From positions 1 to 55,722 of the forward strand of contig WNDY01000030.1 in NCBI GenBank assembly GCA_009914555.1: a stretch of DNA of 55,722 bases, in the 5' to 3' direction. Origin of the DNA: Xylophilus sp. Lineage in GTDB: Bacteria; Pseudomonadota; Gammaproteobacteria; Burkholderiales; Burkholderiaceae_C. The notes beneath the pieces were generated by a model. That model was not told the origin of the DNA and did not search any database. It saw only the letters and a list, made by a program, of their open reading frames with translations. The translations under genes were made by a program, and so were the position numbers. Positions 26,380-35,600 of the stretch are shown here, in pieces (the stretch's first letter is position 1; every line of letters begins with the position of its first letter).

Positions 26380-26862
26380 ATGACCAGAAATTCCATCCGT
26401 CTCGAACGATCCGAAGCACGCCACATGATCGCCGCCGCTGTCGCCAGAGCCCAGGAGATCGGCGTGCTGGAAACCGTCTGCATCTGCGACGACGGCGGCT
26501 ATCCGATCGCGCTGGAGCGCATGGACGGCGCACGCATCACCGGGCCCCAGATCGCCTGGAACAAGGCGTTCACCGCCGCCGGCCACAAGCGTTCGACCCA
26601 TCTCTTCAACACTGCTCCGAACGGGCCGGCGCTGCCGGGCAACGAAGCCTTCGGCATCCAGTGGAGCTTCGACGGCCGGTTCGCCGTCTTCGTCGGCGGC
26701 TTTCCGATCGTGATCGGCGACGAGGTGGTCGGCGGCCTCGGGCTCTCCGGCGGCAACGGAGAGCAGGACACGGCCTGCGGCCTCGCCGCCCTGGCGGCCT
26801 TGCAGGAACTGCTGGCGCCGCGCGGCCTGCAGGTGCTGGCGCAGGCCGACATCAAGAAGTGA
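26380..26862 (+). CDS. GlcG/HbpS-family haem-binding-like protein (DUF336)
   Basis: A 160-residue protein with the GlcG/HbpS fold: LERSEARHMIAAAVARAQEI, ICDDGGYPIALERMDGA, NKAFTAAGHKRSTHLF, FVGGFPIVIGDEVVGGLGLS and NGEQDTACGLAALAAL. Members occur beside many catabolic oxidoreductase genes; some bind haem or cob(II)alamin, but most have no proven role. No signal peptide is present. It lies between the aldehyde dehydrogenase and, one base after its stop, the ferredoxin reductase. Confidence 0.85.
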   Translation: MTRNSIRLERSEARHMIAAAVARAQEIGVLETVCICDDGGYPIALERMDGARITGPQIAWNKAFTAAGHKRSTHLFNTAPNGPALPGNEAFGIQWSFDGRFAVFVGGFPIVIGDEVVGGLGLSGGNGEQDTACGLAALAALQELLAPRGLQVLAQADIKK

Positions 26863-26863
26863 C

Positions 26864-27877
26864 ATGGCCTACCACGTCCACCTGCTCGACCCCGCGGCGC
26901 ACTTCGAGGCCGCCCCCGGCGAGACCCTGATCGACGCGGCGGAGCGCGCCGGCCTGCGCCTGCCGCACGACTGCCGCTTCGGCACCTGCGGCACCTGTCG
27001 CGTGCGGCTGGCTTCGGGCCACGTCGAATACGGCGAAGACGGCCTCCCACCCGGCCTGACCCCGGAGGAGGCCGCGGCCGGCTTCGCGCTGGCCTGCCAG
27101 GCGCGCCCGTGCAGCGATGTGGCGCTGCTGCCCGAGCGCCGGCTCGCGCCCTGCTCGCCGCCGGCGCGCTACCGCGCGACCGTCGCTGCCGTCACGCGGT
27201 GGGACTGCGGCGTCACCCACCTGCGGCTCGACCTGCCGCCCGAGGCCGAAGACCTGGTGTTCCGCCCCGGCCAGTACGTCAACCTGTTCCTGGAAGACGG
27301 CACGCCCCGCAGCTTCTCGATGGCCTCGGCGCCGGCCGGCCGGTCGCTGGACTTCCACCTGCGCCGTATCCCCGGCGGCCGCTTCACCCACCACCGCGTG
27401 GACGCGCTGCGCCCCGGGGACGTGCTGGAAGCCGAGCTGCCGCTCGGCACCTTCTGCTACCACTCCGAGGACTACCGGCCGCTGATGCTCGTGGCCACCG
27501 GCACCGGGTTGGCGCCGCTGAAGAGCATCGCCGAATCGCTGATGGACGCCGACGACTGCCCGCCCGTGGCCCTGTACTGGGGCATGCGCACCGAAGCCGA
27601 TCTCTACCTGCATGCCGAGGTCGCATCCTGGGCCGGGCGCTTCGAGGACTTCCGCTACGAGCCGGTGCTGTCGCGTGCGGACGGGCAGTGGAGCGGGCGC
27701 CGCGGCCACGTGCAGCAGGCCGTGGCCGAGGACTTCCCCGACCTCTCCGAGCATGCGATCTACCTGTGCGGCTCTCCCGACATGGTACGGCAGGCCCGGC
27801 AGGAGTTCCTGGCGCGGGGCGCCAGCATCGACCACATCTACAGCGACAGCTTCACGTTCCAGGCGGATCGGCCGTAA
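26864..27877 (+). CDS. Ferredoxin-NAD(P)H oxygenase reductase ([2Fe-2S]-FAD-NAD)
   Basis: A 337-residue electron-transfer protein. The N-terminal plant-type [2Fe-2S] domain has C37, C42, C45 and C78. The ferredoxin-reductase FAD domain carries RSFSMASAP near residue 147, and the NAD(P) domain has LVATGTGLAPLKSI and YLCGSPDMV. This is the class that feeds electrons to ring-hydroxylating and similar oxygenases (BenC, CDP-6-deoxy-glucoseen reductase type). In this locus it is the probable NADH entry point for the two ferredoxins and the diiron enzyme transcribed from the other side of the divergent promoter. Confidence 0.9.
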   Translation: MAYHVHLLDPAAHFEAAPGETLIDAAERAGLRLPHDCRFGTCGTCRVRLASGHVEYGEDGLPPGLTPEEAAAGFALACQARPCSDVALLPERRLAPCSPPARYRATVAAVTRWDCGVTHLRLDLPPEAEDLVFRPGQYVNLFLEDGTPRSFSMASAPAGRSLDFHLRRIPGGRFTHHRVDALRPGDVLEAELPLGTFCYHSEDYRPLMLVATGTGLAPLKSIAESLMDADDCPPVALYWGMRTEADLYLHAEVASWAGRFEDFRYEPVLSRADGQWSGRRGHVQQAVAEDFPDLSEHAIYLCGSPDMVRQARQEFLARGASIDHIYSDSFTFQADRP

Positions 27878-27902
27878 GAGCTTCTCAACGAACCTATAAA
27901 AG

Positions 27903-27920
27903 TATTCGATATACCGAATA
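27903..27920. promoter_or_regulatory. Inverted repeat downstream of the reductase gene
   Basis: TATTCG (27903-27908) and CGAATA (27915-27920) flank ATATAC. The right part TATACCG is shared with the three operator palindromes, so it may be a degenerate fourth site. There is no T-run after it, which argues against a simple terminator. Confidence 0.35.
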
Positions 27921-28028
27921 AATCCGCATGAATGCCGCTTTTGGCAGGGAGTGTGGCGGATTGCAATTCTGCACGCCTCATAGGAATTTTCAGAAAGGGT
28001 AAATGCTAGGTGCTCGAGGCTCGATGAT

Positions 28029-28044
28029 GAATACAGTATACCGG
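28029..28044. promoter_or_regulatory. Candidate GntR operator 3, upstream of the transporter gene
   Basis: GAATACAGTATACCGG matches operator 1 except for one central base and lies 32 bp before the ATG at 28077, the same place that operator 2 holds before the aldehyde dehydrogenase. This ties the transporter-hydrolase operon to the same regulator. Confidence 0.7.
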
Positions 28045-28076
28045 TCGTTTTACCCTCGACCCTTTGGAAAACACTC

Positions 28077-29599
28077 ATGGACCCCACCGTTGCCACCATC
28101 AGTGCCGCGCACTGGACCTATCTCGTCGGCGTTGCCGCCATCGTGATCACGATGATCTTCCGGGCCAACGTCGTGGTCCCCTCCATCGTGGCCACCTTCT
28201 GCGTGACCCTGGCTTGGTCGCACAGTCCGGCAACGGCGCTCGGAAGCATCTTCACCGCCAGCTTCGTCGCGGCCAAGGAACTGTTCAACATCTTCCTCGT
28301 GATCGCGCTCATGACGGCGCTGCTCAACGCGCTGAAGGAACTGCGCTCGGATATCCGGATGGTCGAGCCCTTCCGCGCCGTGATGAAGAACGGCCACGTG
28401 GCCTACTTCGTTCTGGCCGGGATCACTTACTTCATCTCGCTGTTCTTCTGGCCCACGCCGGCCGTGCCGCTGGTCTCGGCCGTGCTGCTGCCCGCGGCCA
28501 TCGCCGCCGGCCTGCCGCCGCTGGCCGGCGCGGTCGCCATCGCCATCGCCGGCCAGGGCATGGCGCTGTCCTCTGACTACGTGATCGGCGTGGCGCCCGG
28601 CATTAGCGCCAAGGCCGCCGGCGCAGCCGTGAACGCGGCGGTAGTGGCGGATCGGGCGCTAGTGCTGTCGCTCATCGTCGGCGGCGTGGCGCTGATGCTG
28701 GGTTACTTCGCGCTGCGCCGGCACATCCGTCCGCCGAGCAACGGCCTGCTGACCGCTTGGCAGACGCGCACGGTGGCCAGCGAAGCCGCGCTGGAAGACG
28801 TAGGCACCTTCGACAAGGCCGAGCTGGCGCGCGGCACCGACCGCCGCGCGCCGATCCTGAGCGACGCGCAGCTCGACAGCGAACTGTCTGCCGCGTCGCG
28901 CCGGCAGATCGGCTGGTCGCGGCTCTTCGCAGTGCTGACCCCGCTGGCTTTCGCCGCCGTGATCATGACGATGGTGGCGCCCAAGATCGTCACCACACTG
29001 CCGCCACGCTGGTGGGCGGCATGGCCGCGCTGCTGATGATCCTCGCCTCGCTGGCCGCCGAAGGCCCGCGCCGCATGCTCGACGTCAGCGCCGACCACAT
29101 CACCAGCGGCTTCGTCTTCGCCTTCAAGGCGATGAAATCGGTGCTGCCGATCGCAGGCTTCTTCTTCATCGGCGCCGGCGAGACCGCTGGCGCCATCCTC
29201 AACATCGCGCAGGGCGCGACCCCGCCGCACCTGCTGTTCGAGCTGATCCAGGGCGCCGAGCACCTGATTCCCAACAGCCACTTCTTCGTGGCCTTCGGCA
29301 TCCTGCTCGTGGGCATGGTGACCGGCATCGACGGCTCGGGCTTCGCGGGCCTGCCGCTGACTGGCTCGCTGTCGGGCGCGCTCGCGCCCACGGCCGGCAT
29401 GGACCCGGCCACGCTGGCCGCCATCGGCCAGATGGGCGCCGTGTGGACCGGCGGCGGCACGCTGGTGGCCTGGTCGTCGCTGATCGCGGTGGCCGGCTTC
29501 GCCCGGGTGCCCGTGCTCTCGGCCGTGCGCGCGCTGCTGGTGCCCGTGGTCAGCGGGCTCGTGGTGGCGACGGTCTGCGCCATCTTCCTCTGGAGGTGA
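28077..29599 (+). pseudogene. Multi-pass membrane transporter (ion-transporter superfamily-like), single frameshift near 29,000
   Basis: The first frame (28077-29036) and a second frame to 29599 together encode a 507-residue protein if one base is restored near 28999-29003: VAPKIVTTL then joins AATLVGGMAALLMI. Both halves are membrane proteins with about 11-12 hydrophobic segments (WTYLVGVAAIVITMIFRANV, ALILPAAIAAGLPPLAGAVA-like, VLPIAGFFFIGAGE, HFFVAFGILLVGMVTGIDGS). The pattern suggests a secondary carrier of the ion-transporter/CitM-GntP kind, but I cannot name the family firmly. A missing G (CTGGCC to CTGCC) would explain the shift. As written the protein stops after about 319 residues, so it would be non-functional unless this is a sequence error. 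Confidence 0.75.
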
Positions 29600-29603
29600 C
29601 AGC

Positions 29604-31088
29604 GTGGACCTGTTGACCAGTGCGGCACAGTCGCCGTCCCTCCACGGGGCCGAGGGCGCCGAATGCATGGTGGCCACGGGCCATCCGCTCGCCTCGGACG
29701 CCGCGCTGTGCGTGCTGCGCGCCGGCGGCAGCGCGGTGGACGCGGCGATCGCCGCCGACGCCGTGCTCGGCGTGGTCGAGCCGATGACCACCGGCGTGGG
29801 CGGCGACATGCTGGCCATGGTCGTCCCGCCCTGCGCGGCGCCCGTGGCCTACAACGGCACCGGCCGCGCGCCGGCGGGGCTGGATGCGCCGCGGGTCGAG
29901 GCGCTGCCGCAGGCGCGCCTCCCCGAGCGCCATCCCCTGTCGGTCACCGTGCCCGGCGCCGTGCGCGGCTGGCACGACCTGCATGCCCGGTTCGGCCGGC
30001 TGCCCTGGGCCGGCCTGTTCGCGCCTGCGATCGCCGCAGCGCGTGACGGCTTCGCGGTGGCGCCGGTCTGCGCCCGGGAATGGGGGCTGTTCGCCGGCGT
30101 GCTGCTGCGCGACGCCGCCGTCAGCGCGCTCTACCGGGCGCCGGCGCCGCCTTCGGCCGGCGATCGCTTCGCCAACCCCGGGCTGGCGCGCACCCTGGAG
30201 GCGATCGCAGCAGAAGGCCCCAACGCCTTCTACCTCGGCGAGCCGGCCCGCGCTGCCGCCGCCCACGTGCAGGCGCTGGGCGGCGTGCTGGCCGCGGAAG
30301 ACTTCGCCGCGCACACCGGCCACTTTTGCGCGCCGGCGTCCACGCAATTCCGCGGGCTCACGGTGCTCGAATGCCCGCCCAACACCCACGGCGTGGCCGT
30401 GCTGCGGGCGCTCGACGCGCTCGCCGGGCAGGCGCTCGATCCGCAGGATCCGCAGACCACGGTGCGCGCCGTGCAGGCGATGGGCGAGGCTCTGCAGTGG
30501 GCGAAGCGGACCGTGGCCGACCCGGCCGGCAACACGGTCTGCACCGCCGTGGTCGACCGCGACGGGCTGGCCGTCACGCTGATGACGAGCGTGTTCAAGC
30601 GCTTCGGCTCTGGCATCGCGGCGCCGGGCTGCGGCTTCGTGCTGCAAAACCGCGGCTTCGGCTTCTCCGAGCCCGGCCACATCAACGGCCCCGCGCCCGG
30701 CAAGCGCCCCTACCACACGGTGGTGCCGGGCGCCGCGCTGCGCGACGGGCGCTTCCATGCCGGCTTCGGCGTGGTCGGCGGCGCCATGCAGCCGCAGGGG
30801 CAGTTACAGCTTCTGCTGCGCGTGGCCGCCTGGGGCGAGCCGCTCCAGGCCGCGCTCGACGCGCCGCGCTGGCGGCTGGAGTCCGACACGGCGCTGGCGA
30901 TCGAGGCCGGCATGCCCGCGGACGTGGCCCAGGCGCTGCGCGATGCCGGCTACGTGGAGCCGGCGGGCCTGGGCGAACTGGGCGGGCGCAGCGACTTCGG
31001 TGGCGCGCAATGGGTCATGCGCACCGCCGACGGCCGCTTGGCGGGCGCCTCCGACAAGCGCAAGGACGGCTTCGCGGCCGGCTGGTGA
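29604..31088 (+). CDS. Gamma-glutamyltransferase-family Ntn hydrolase
   Basis: A 494-residue protein of the GGT fold. The nucleophile Thr is at about residue 311 in AGNTVCTAVVDRDGLAVTLM, followed by RFGSGIAAPGCGFVLQNRG and the large-subunit motif EPMTTGVGGDMLAMVV. No signal peptide is present, so it is likely cytoplasmic, like YwrD-type and oxamate-amidohydrolase (HpxW) relatives rather than periplasmic glutathione-degrading GGT. It would mature by self-cleavage before Thr311. Start: GTG 29604, 6 bp after GGAGGT and 4 bp after the transporter stop. It may release a glutamyl or other acyl-amide group from a pathway intermediate; the substrate is not known. Confidence 0.85.
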   Translation: MDLLTSAAQSPSLHGAEGAECMVATGHPLASDAALCVLRAGGSAVDAAIAADAVLGVVEPMTTGVGGDMLAMVVPPCAAPVAYNGTGRAPAGLDAPRVEALPQARLPERHPLSVTVPGAVRGWHDLHARFGRLPWAGLFAPAIAAARDGFAVAPVCAREWGLFAGVLLRDAAVSALYRAPAPPSAGDRFANPGLARTLEAIAAEGPNAFYLGEPARAAAAHVQALGGVLAAEDFAAHTGHFCAPASTQFRGLTVLECPPNTHGVAVLRALDALAGQALDPQDPQTTVRAVQAMGEALQWAKRTVADPAGNTVCTAVVDRDGLAVTLMTSVFKRFGSGIAAPGCGFVLQNRGFGFSEPGHINGPAPGKRPYHTVVPGAALRDGRFHAGFGVVGGAMQPQGQLQLLLRVAAWGEPLQAALDAPRWRLESDTALAIEAGMPADVAQALRDAGYVEPAGLGELGGRSDFGGAQWVMRTADGRLAGASDKRKDGFAAGW

Positions 31089-31121
31089 GCGCACGCCGCA
31101 CATCCGGAGGAGACGACCGTT

Positions 31122-31871
31122 TTGCCGCTAGCCACCCACTTTCTCTTCGATGCGAGCCTCGGCCGCTATGCCTGCATGGGCCTGCTGATCGCCGTAGGCT
31201 CTTTCCTCCAGGGGGTGGGCGGGCTGGGTTTCGCCATGTTCTCCGCGCCGGTCGCCGGCCTCTTCTTTCCCGAACTCGCGCCGGGCCCGCTGCTGGTGCT
31301 GGGAGGCGCGCTGTCGGGGCTGTCGGCGCTGCGCGAGCGCCACGCCATCCAGTGGCCGGTCGTGGGCAGCGCGATGGCCGGCCGTGTCGCCGGCACGCTG
31401 GGCGCCGCCTGTGCCATCGCCGTGCTGTCGCCCCGCTTCCTGGCCATCGCCTTCGCGCTGATGATCCTGCTTGGCGTCGCGCTGAGCCTGGCCGGCCGCA
31501 GCTTCCTGCCGAGCCTGCGCAACATCGCCCTGGCGGGCGCTGCCTCCGGGCTGATGGGGACCATCACCTCGTCCGGCGCGCCGCCGTTCGCGCTGGTCAT
31601 GCAGGCCATGCCACCGGCGCAGATCCGCGCCTCGCTCGGCTGCATCTTCGGCATCGGGGCGGTCGTGTCGCTCGCCTTGCTGACGGCGGTGGGCCATTTC
31701 ACGTTGCCCGGGCTCGCGCTCGGCGCATCGCTCGCACCGTTCATGGTCGCGGGCTTCCTGCTGTCCAACCGGCTGACCCGGCTGATCGACCCCCGCCGGA
31801 CGCGGCTCATCCTGCTCTGGCTCGCGGCTTGCGGCGCGCTGGCGATCCTGGCGCGTTCGGCCTACCCGTGA
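31122..31871 (+). CDS. TauE/SafE-family membrane permease
   Basis: A 249-residue inner-membrane protein with about eight hydrophobic segments and the family-type duplicated layout (LLIAVGSFLQGVGGLGFAMF and ALAGAASGLMGTITSSGAPP). TauE/SafE proteins export sulfite, sulfoacetate or other organic anions. The start is TTG 31122, 9 bp after GGAGGAG; no ATG precedes the first helix. It lies 33 bp after the GGT-family gene and 40 bp before a GST gene, so all are probably one operon. The substrate is inferred only as a small anion. Confidence 0.87.
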   Translation: MPLATHFLFDASLGRYACMGLLIAVGSFLQGVGGLGFAMFSAPVAGLFFPELAPGPLLVLGGALSGLSALRERHAIQWPVVGSAMAGRVAGTLGAACAIAVLSPRFLAIAFALMILLGVALSLAGRSFLPSLRNIALAGAASGLMGTITSSGAPPFALVMQAMPPAQIRASLGCIFGIGAVVSLALLTAVGHFTLPGLALGASLAPFMVAGFLLSNRLTRLIDPRRTRLILLWLAACGALAILARSAYP

Positions 31872-31911
31872 ACCCGGGCGAGACCCGCCCGCTCCCTGCT
31901 TCGGAAAGACC

Positions 31912-32514
31912 ATGATCACCCTCTACGGCATCACCCGCTCACGCGCGGTCCGTCCCCTCTGGACGGCAGAAGAACTCGGCATCCCCTACGAACTGGTCGA
32001 ACGGCACCATGCAGGCCCGGAGATCAAGCGCCCCGACTACCTCGCGCTCAATCCCAACGGCAAGGTTCCCACGCTGGTCGATGGCGATCTGGTGCTGTTC
32101 GAGTCCCTCGCCATCGACCTGTACCTGGCGAAGAACCACGGCGGCGGCGCCCTGTGGGCGCACGACGCGCAGGAGGAAGCCCTGATCTTCCAGTGGACCC
32201 TCTGGGCCGCCACGGAGGCCGAACCGCCGGCGCGGCAGTGGTTCCGCCACACATCCTTCCTGCCGCCGGAGCAGCGCGATCCCGCCCAGGTGCAGGCCGC
32301 GCTCGACGAACTGCGCTCGCGCTTCGCGGTGCTGGAGATGACGCTGGACGGGCGTACCTACCTCCTGGGGGAGCGCTTCACCGTGGCCGACCTGAACGTG
32401 GCAGCCGTTTTGCAAAGGCTCGCGCTGATGGGGGGCACGGACTATCCGCGGGCGCTGGCATGGCACCGGCGGTGCATGGCGCGCCCTGCGGCAATGCGGG
32501 CGTTCGGCGGCTAG
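31912..32514 (+). CDS. Glutathione S-transferase family protein
   Basis: A 200-residue cytosolic protein. The thioredoxin-like N-domain reads MITLYGITRSRAVRPLWTAE with a probable catalytic Ser in the TRS loop, NPNGKVPTLVDGDLVLFESL (cis-Pro and the glutathione-contacting ESL), then a helical C-domain with ERFTVADLNVAAVL. Typical length for beta/theta-like bacterial GSTs. It ends the rightward operon; 86 bp separates its stop from the convergent kinase gene. With a GGT-family hydrolase two genes upstream, glutathione-dependent handling of the substrate is worth considering, but the link is inference. Confidence 0.88.
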   Translation: MITLYGITRSRAVRPLWTAEELGIPYELVERHHAGPEIKRPDYLALNPNGKVPTLVDGDLVLFESLAIDLYLAKNHGGGALWAHDAQEEALIFQWTLWAATEAEPPARQWFRHTSFLPPEQRDPAQVQAALDELRSRFAVLEMTLDGRTYLLGERFTVADLNVAAVLQRLALMGGTDYPRALAWHRRCMARPAAMRAFGG

Positions 32515-32600
32515 GGGCCTGCATTCATCCAGGTGAAGCCCGCCGCGGCTCCGCATCCCCGTCACGGCCGCGCGATGGGGGAGAAGGCCGGGGGCCATGC

Positions 32601-35600
32601 TCAGGAGGCGCCCGCGCTCAGGCGCGTGAGCACGGCGTCGCGCTCATGCAGGCGCTCGAGCGTCTGCTGCCGCTCGATCAGGTCCGCGGCTTGGCGCGCC
32701 AGCAGGTCCAGGTAGCGCAGTTCGCGCTCGCCGGGCCGGTGGCGGCCGTGCCAGTGCGTCGAGAACATGCCGATCGGACGGCCGCGCCGGGTCACCAGCG
32801 GGGTGGATTGGGCCGACCGCAGGCCGGCCCGGAAATGGATGTTGTTGGAATCGTGCGGGCCCGGGGTCTGCGGGTTGTCGAAGTCGAGGAAGACCCGGAC
32901 GCCCCGGGACAGTGCGACGCCGCAGGGCGTGCCCGACCCCGCCGGCACGCGCAGGAAGTGCCCGACCACGGACTCCAGGTTGCGGTGCGCCAGCATGACA
33001 AGGTCGCCCGTCGCCTCGTCGAGGATCTGCACCGTGCCCGCGTCGGCCTGCATCAGCGCGATGGCCGTGTCGAGGATATCGAGGTAGAGCGACTGCATCT
33101 CGCTCTCGCCGTCGGGGCGCGCGCTCACACGGTGCAGCAGCATCGTGTCGCGCAGGTCGGCCGCCAGCGCCGCCCCGCTGGCCGCCAGCGCGGCCGTGCG
33201 ATGTGCCACGCGCTTCTCCAGCTCCTCGTCATGGTCTGCAGCGCGCGCTCCGCGCGCTTGCGCTCGGTGACGTCGAGGAATGCGCTCACGGCGCCGACGA
33301 GGTGCCCGTCGGCATCGTGCAGGGGCCGGATGTTGACGAGGATGTCCCGCGTCTTCCCATCGGCCTGGACGATGACCAGTTCCTGGTCGACGACGGACTG
33401 GCCGCTGGCCAGCACGGTGACCATCGGCGCTTCCTCCGCCACGAGCGCATGGCCGTCGGGCCACCGCACCCGGGGGCCGCCGCGCAGGGCCCAGGCGCGG
33501 TCGTCGCGGCCGGGCTCGGCGCCCCACAGCTCGATGACGCGCCGGTTGACGATCTCGAAGCGGCCGTCCCGGTCGCAGGCATAGACGGCCACCGGCATCA
33601 GGGCCAGCAGCTCGCGCACCTGCCGCTCGCCGTGGCGCCGCACGCGCGCGAGTTCGAGCTGCGCGCCGATGCGCGCGACCAGCTCGCGCGAGGCGAACGG
33701 CTTGGCGACGTAGTCATCGGCGCCCGCCAGCAGCCCGTCGATGGCGGCCTGTTCGTGCGCGCGCGCGGTGACCAGCACCACGGGCGTGGCCTTGAGCTCG
33801 TCGTCCTCGCGCAGGCGCCGCAGCAGGCCGAAGCCGTCGAGGCCCGGCATCATCACGTCGGTCAGGACCAGGTCCGGCCGTTGGCTGCGCGCCAGCGCCA
33901 GCGCTTCCTCGCCTTCGTGCGCCACGACGACGTCCCAGTAGAGCCCCAGCACGCGGGCCAGGTAGTCGCGCATGTCGGCGTTGTCGTCGACCACCAGCAC
34001 GCGCGCATGCGGCACGCGCGCCGGCATCTCGGGCCGGGCCGGGCCCAGCACGCTTTCCATGACGCCAGCCGCCGCCACCGCGCCGGCCTGCGGTGCGGCC
34101 CAGCGGTCGGCCTCCCGCGCGAGCTGCAGCGCGACGTTGCGCGCCGGGCGCTGCCGCTGCTGGCGGTCGGCGCTGAACGCCACCGTCCGGTTCAGCCAGA
34201 CGGTGAACGTGCTGCCCCGCCCGGGCCGGCTGCGCACGCGCACCCGGCCGCGGTGCAGCTGCACCATGCCATGGACCATGGCCAGGCCGATGCCCACGCC
34301 TTCGTCCGTGCGCGAGCGCATGCCGCGCACCCGATGGAAGCGCATGAACACGTTGTCGAGCTCGTCCTCCGGAATGCCCACGCCGGTGTCGGCGACGGTG
34401 AGCTGCACATGCTGGCCCAGTTCGGCAAGCCCCACGGTCACGCTGCCCTCGAAGGTGTGCTTCAGGGCGTTGGCCAGCAGGTTGGAGACGATCTGCTCCC
34501 ACATCTGCCGGTCGACCGGCACCGGGGCCGACAGCGGCGGGCAGTCCACGTGCAGGGCCACGCCGAGGCGCTCCGCAGCGCTGCGGAACAGGCCTGCGAC
34601 GTCGCGCGTCAGCGCCGCCAGGTCCACCATCTCGAACTGGGCGCGCAGCCGGCCGGCCTCGATCTGCGAGAAGTCGAGCAGCGTGTCCACCAGGTTCAGC
34701 AGCCGCTTGGCGTTGCGCGCCGCGACTTCCAGTTCGCACCGCAGCGCGACGCTCGCCGCAGCGTGCATCTGCACGTCCTCCAGGGGTGCGAGGATCAGTG
34801 TGAGCGGCGTGCGGAACTCGTGGCTGACGTTGGAGAAGAATTCCGTCTTCGTCCTGTCCAGCTCCGCCAGCCGGTGCAGGCGCTCGCGCGCCGACTCGCG
34901 CAGGCGCGCATCGGTCAGGCTGGCGCCGAGCTGCTGCGCCAGCTGCCCCACGAAGTCCTGGTAGGACCGGTCGAAGCCGATGCGCGGGCTCAGCCCCGCC
35001 ACCAGCACGGCGCCCAGCGCCTCGCCCTCCACGCGCACCGGCAGCAGCATGGCGCTCGTCGGCGGCTCGGGCCAGGGGCCGGCATGGAAGGCCGGCAGCC
35101 GCGCGGGCAGGTCGTCCACCCGCAGGGGCTCGCCCTGGCGCGCCACGCGCCCGAGTGGCCAGGCCGCGGGCAAGACCTGCAGATCGACTGTGTAGGGCGC
35201 GAACGCCGACCCGGCGGCGACGCCGGAGGCGGCGGCCAGCGTCGCGCGCTGGCGCAGGTCGTCGATGCGGTACAGCAGCACGAACGGCAGGTCGCGCGAC
35301 TGCTCGGCCAGCAGCTGCTCGGCACGGCGGCAGACCTCGGTGACCGTCTCGGCCCCGGCCACGGCCGAGGTGAGCGCGCGCAGGGCCACGAGGCGCCGCT
35401 CGGCCAGCACGCGCGGGGTGGTTTCCGTGGCGATCGTCATCACGCCGCGCACCGCCCCGCTGTCGTCGGCGAGCGGGCTGCACGACAGGGTGACGTAGGC
35501 TTCTTCCGTGTAGCCGTGCCGCCTGAGTTCGAGCAGGAAGTCCTCGACATAGCTGGTCTGCGACGTCTCGAGAACGCGCCGGTAGGTCGCCGCGAGCGAG

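Noticed and set aside
28990..29010. Programmed ribosomal frameshift in the transporter gene
   Set aside because: No slippery heptamer is seen at the junction, and a single missing base explains it more simply.
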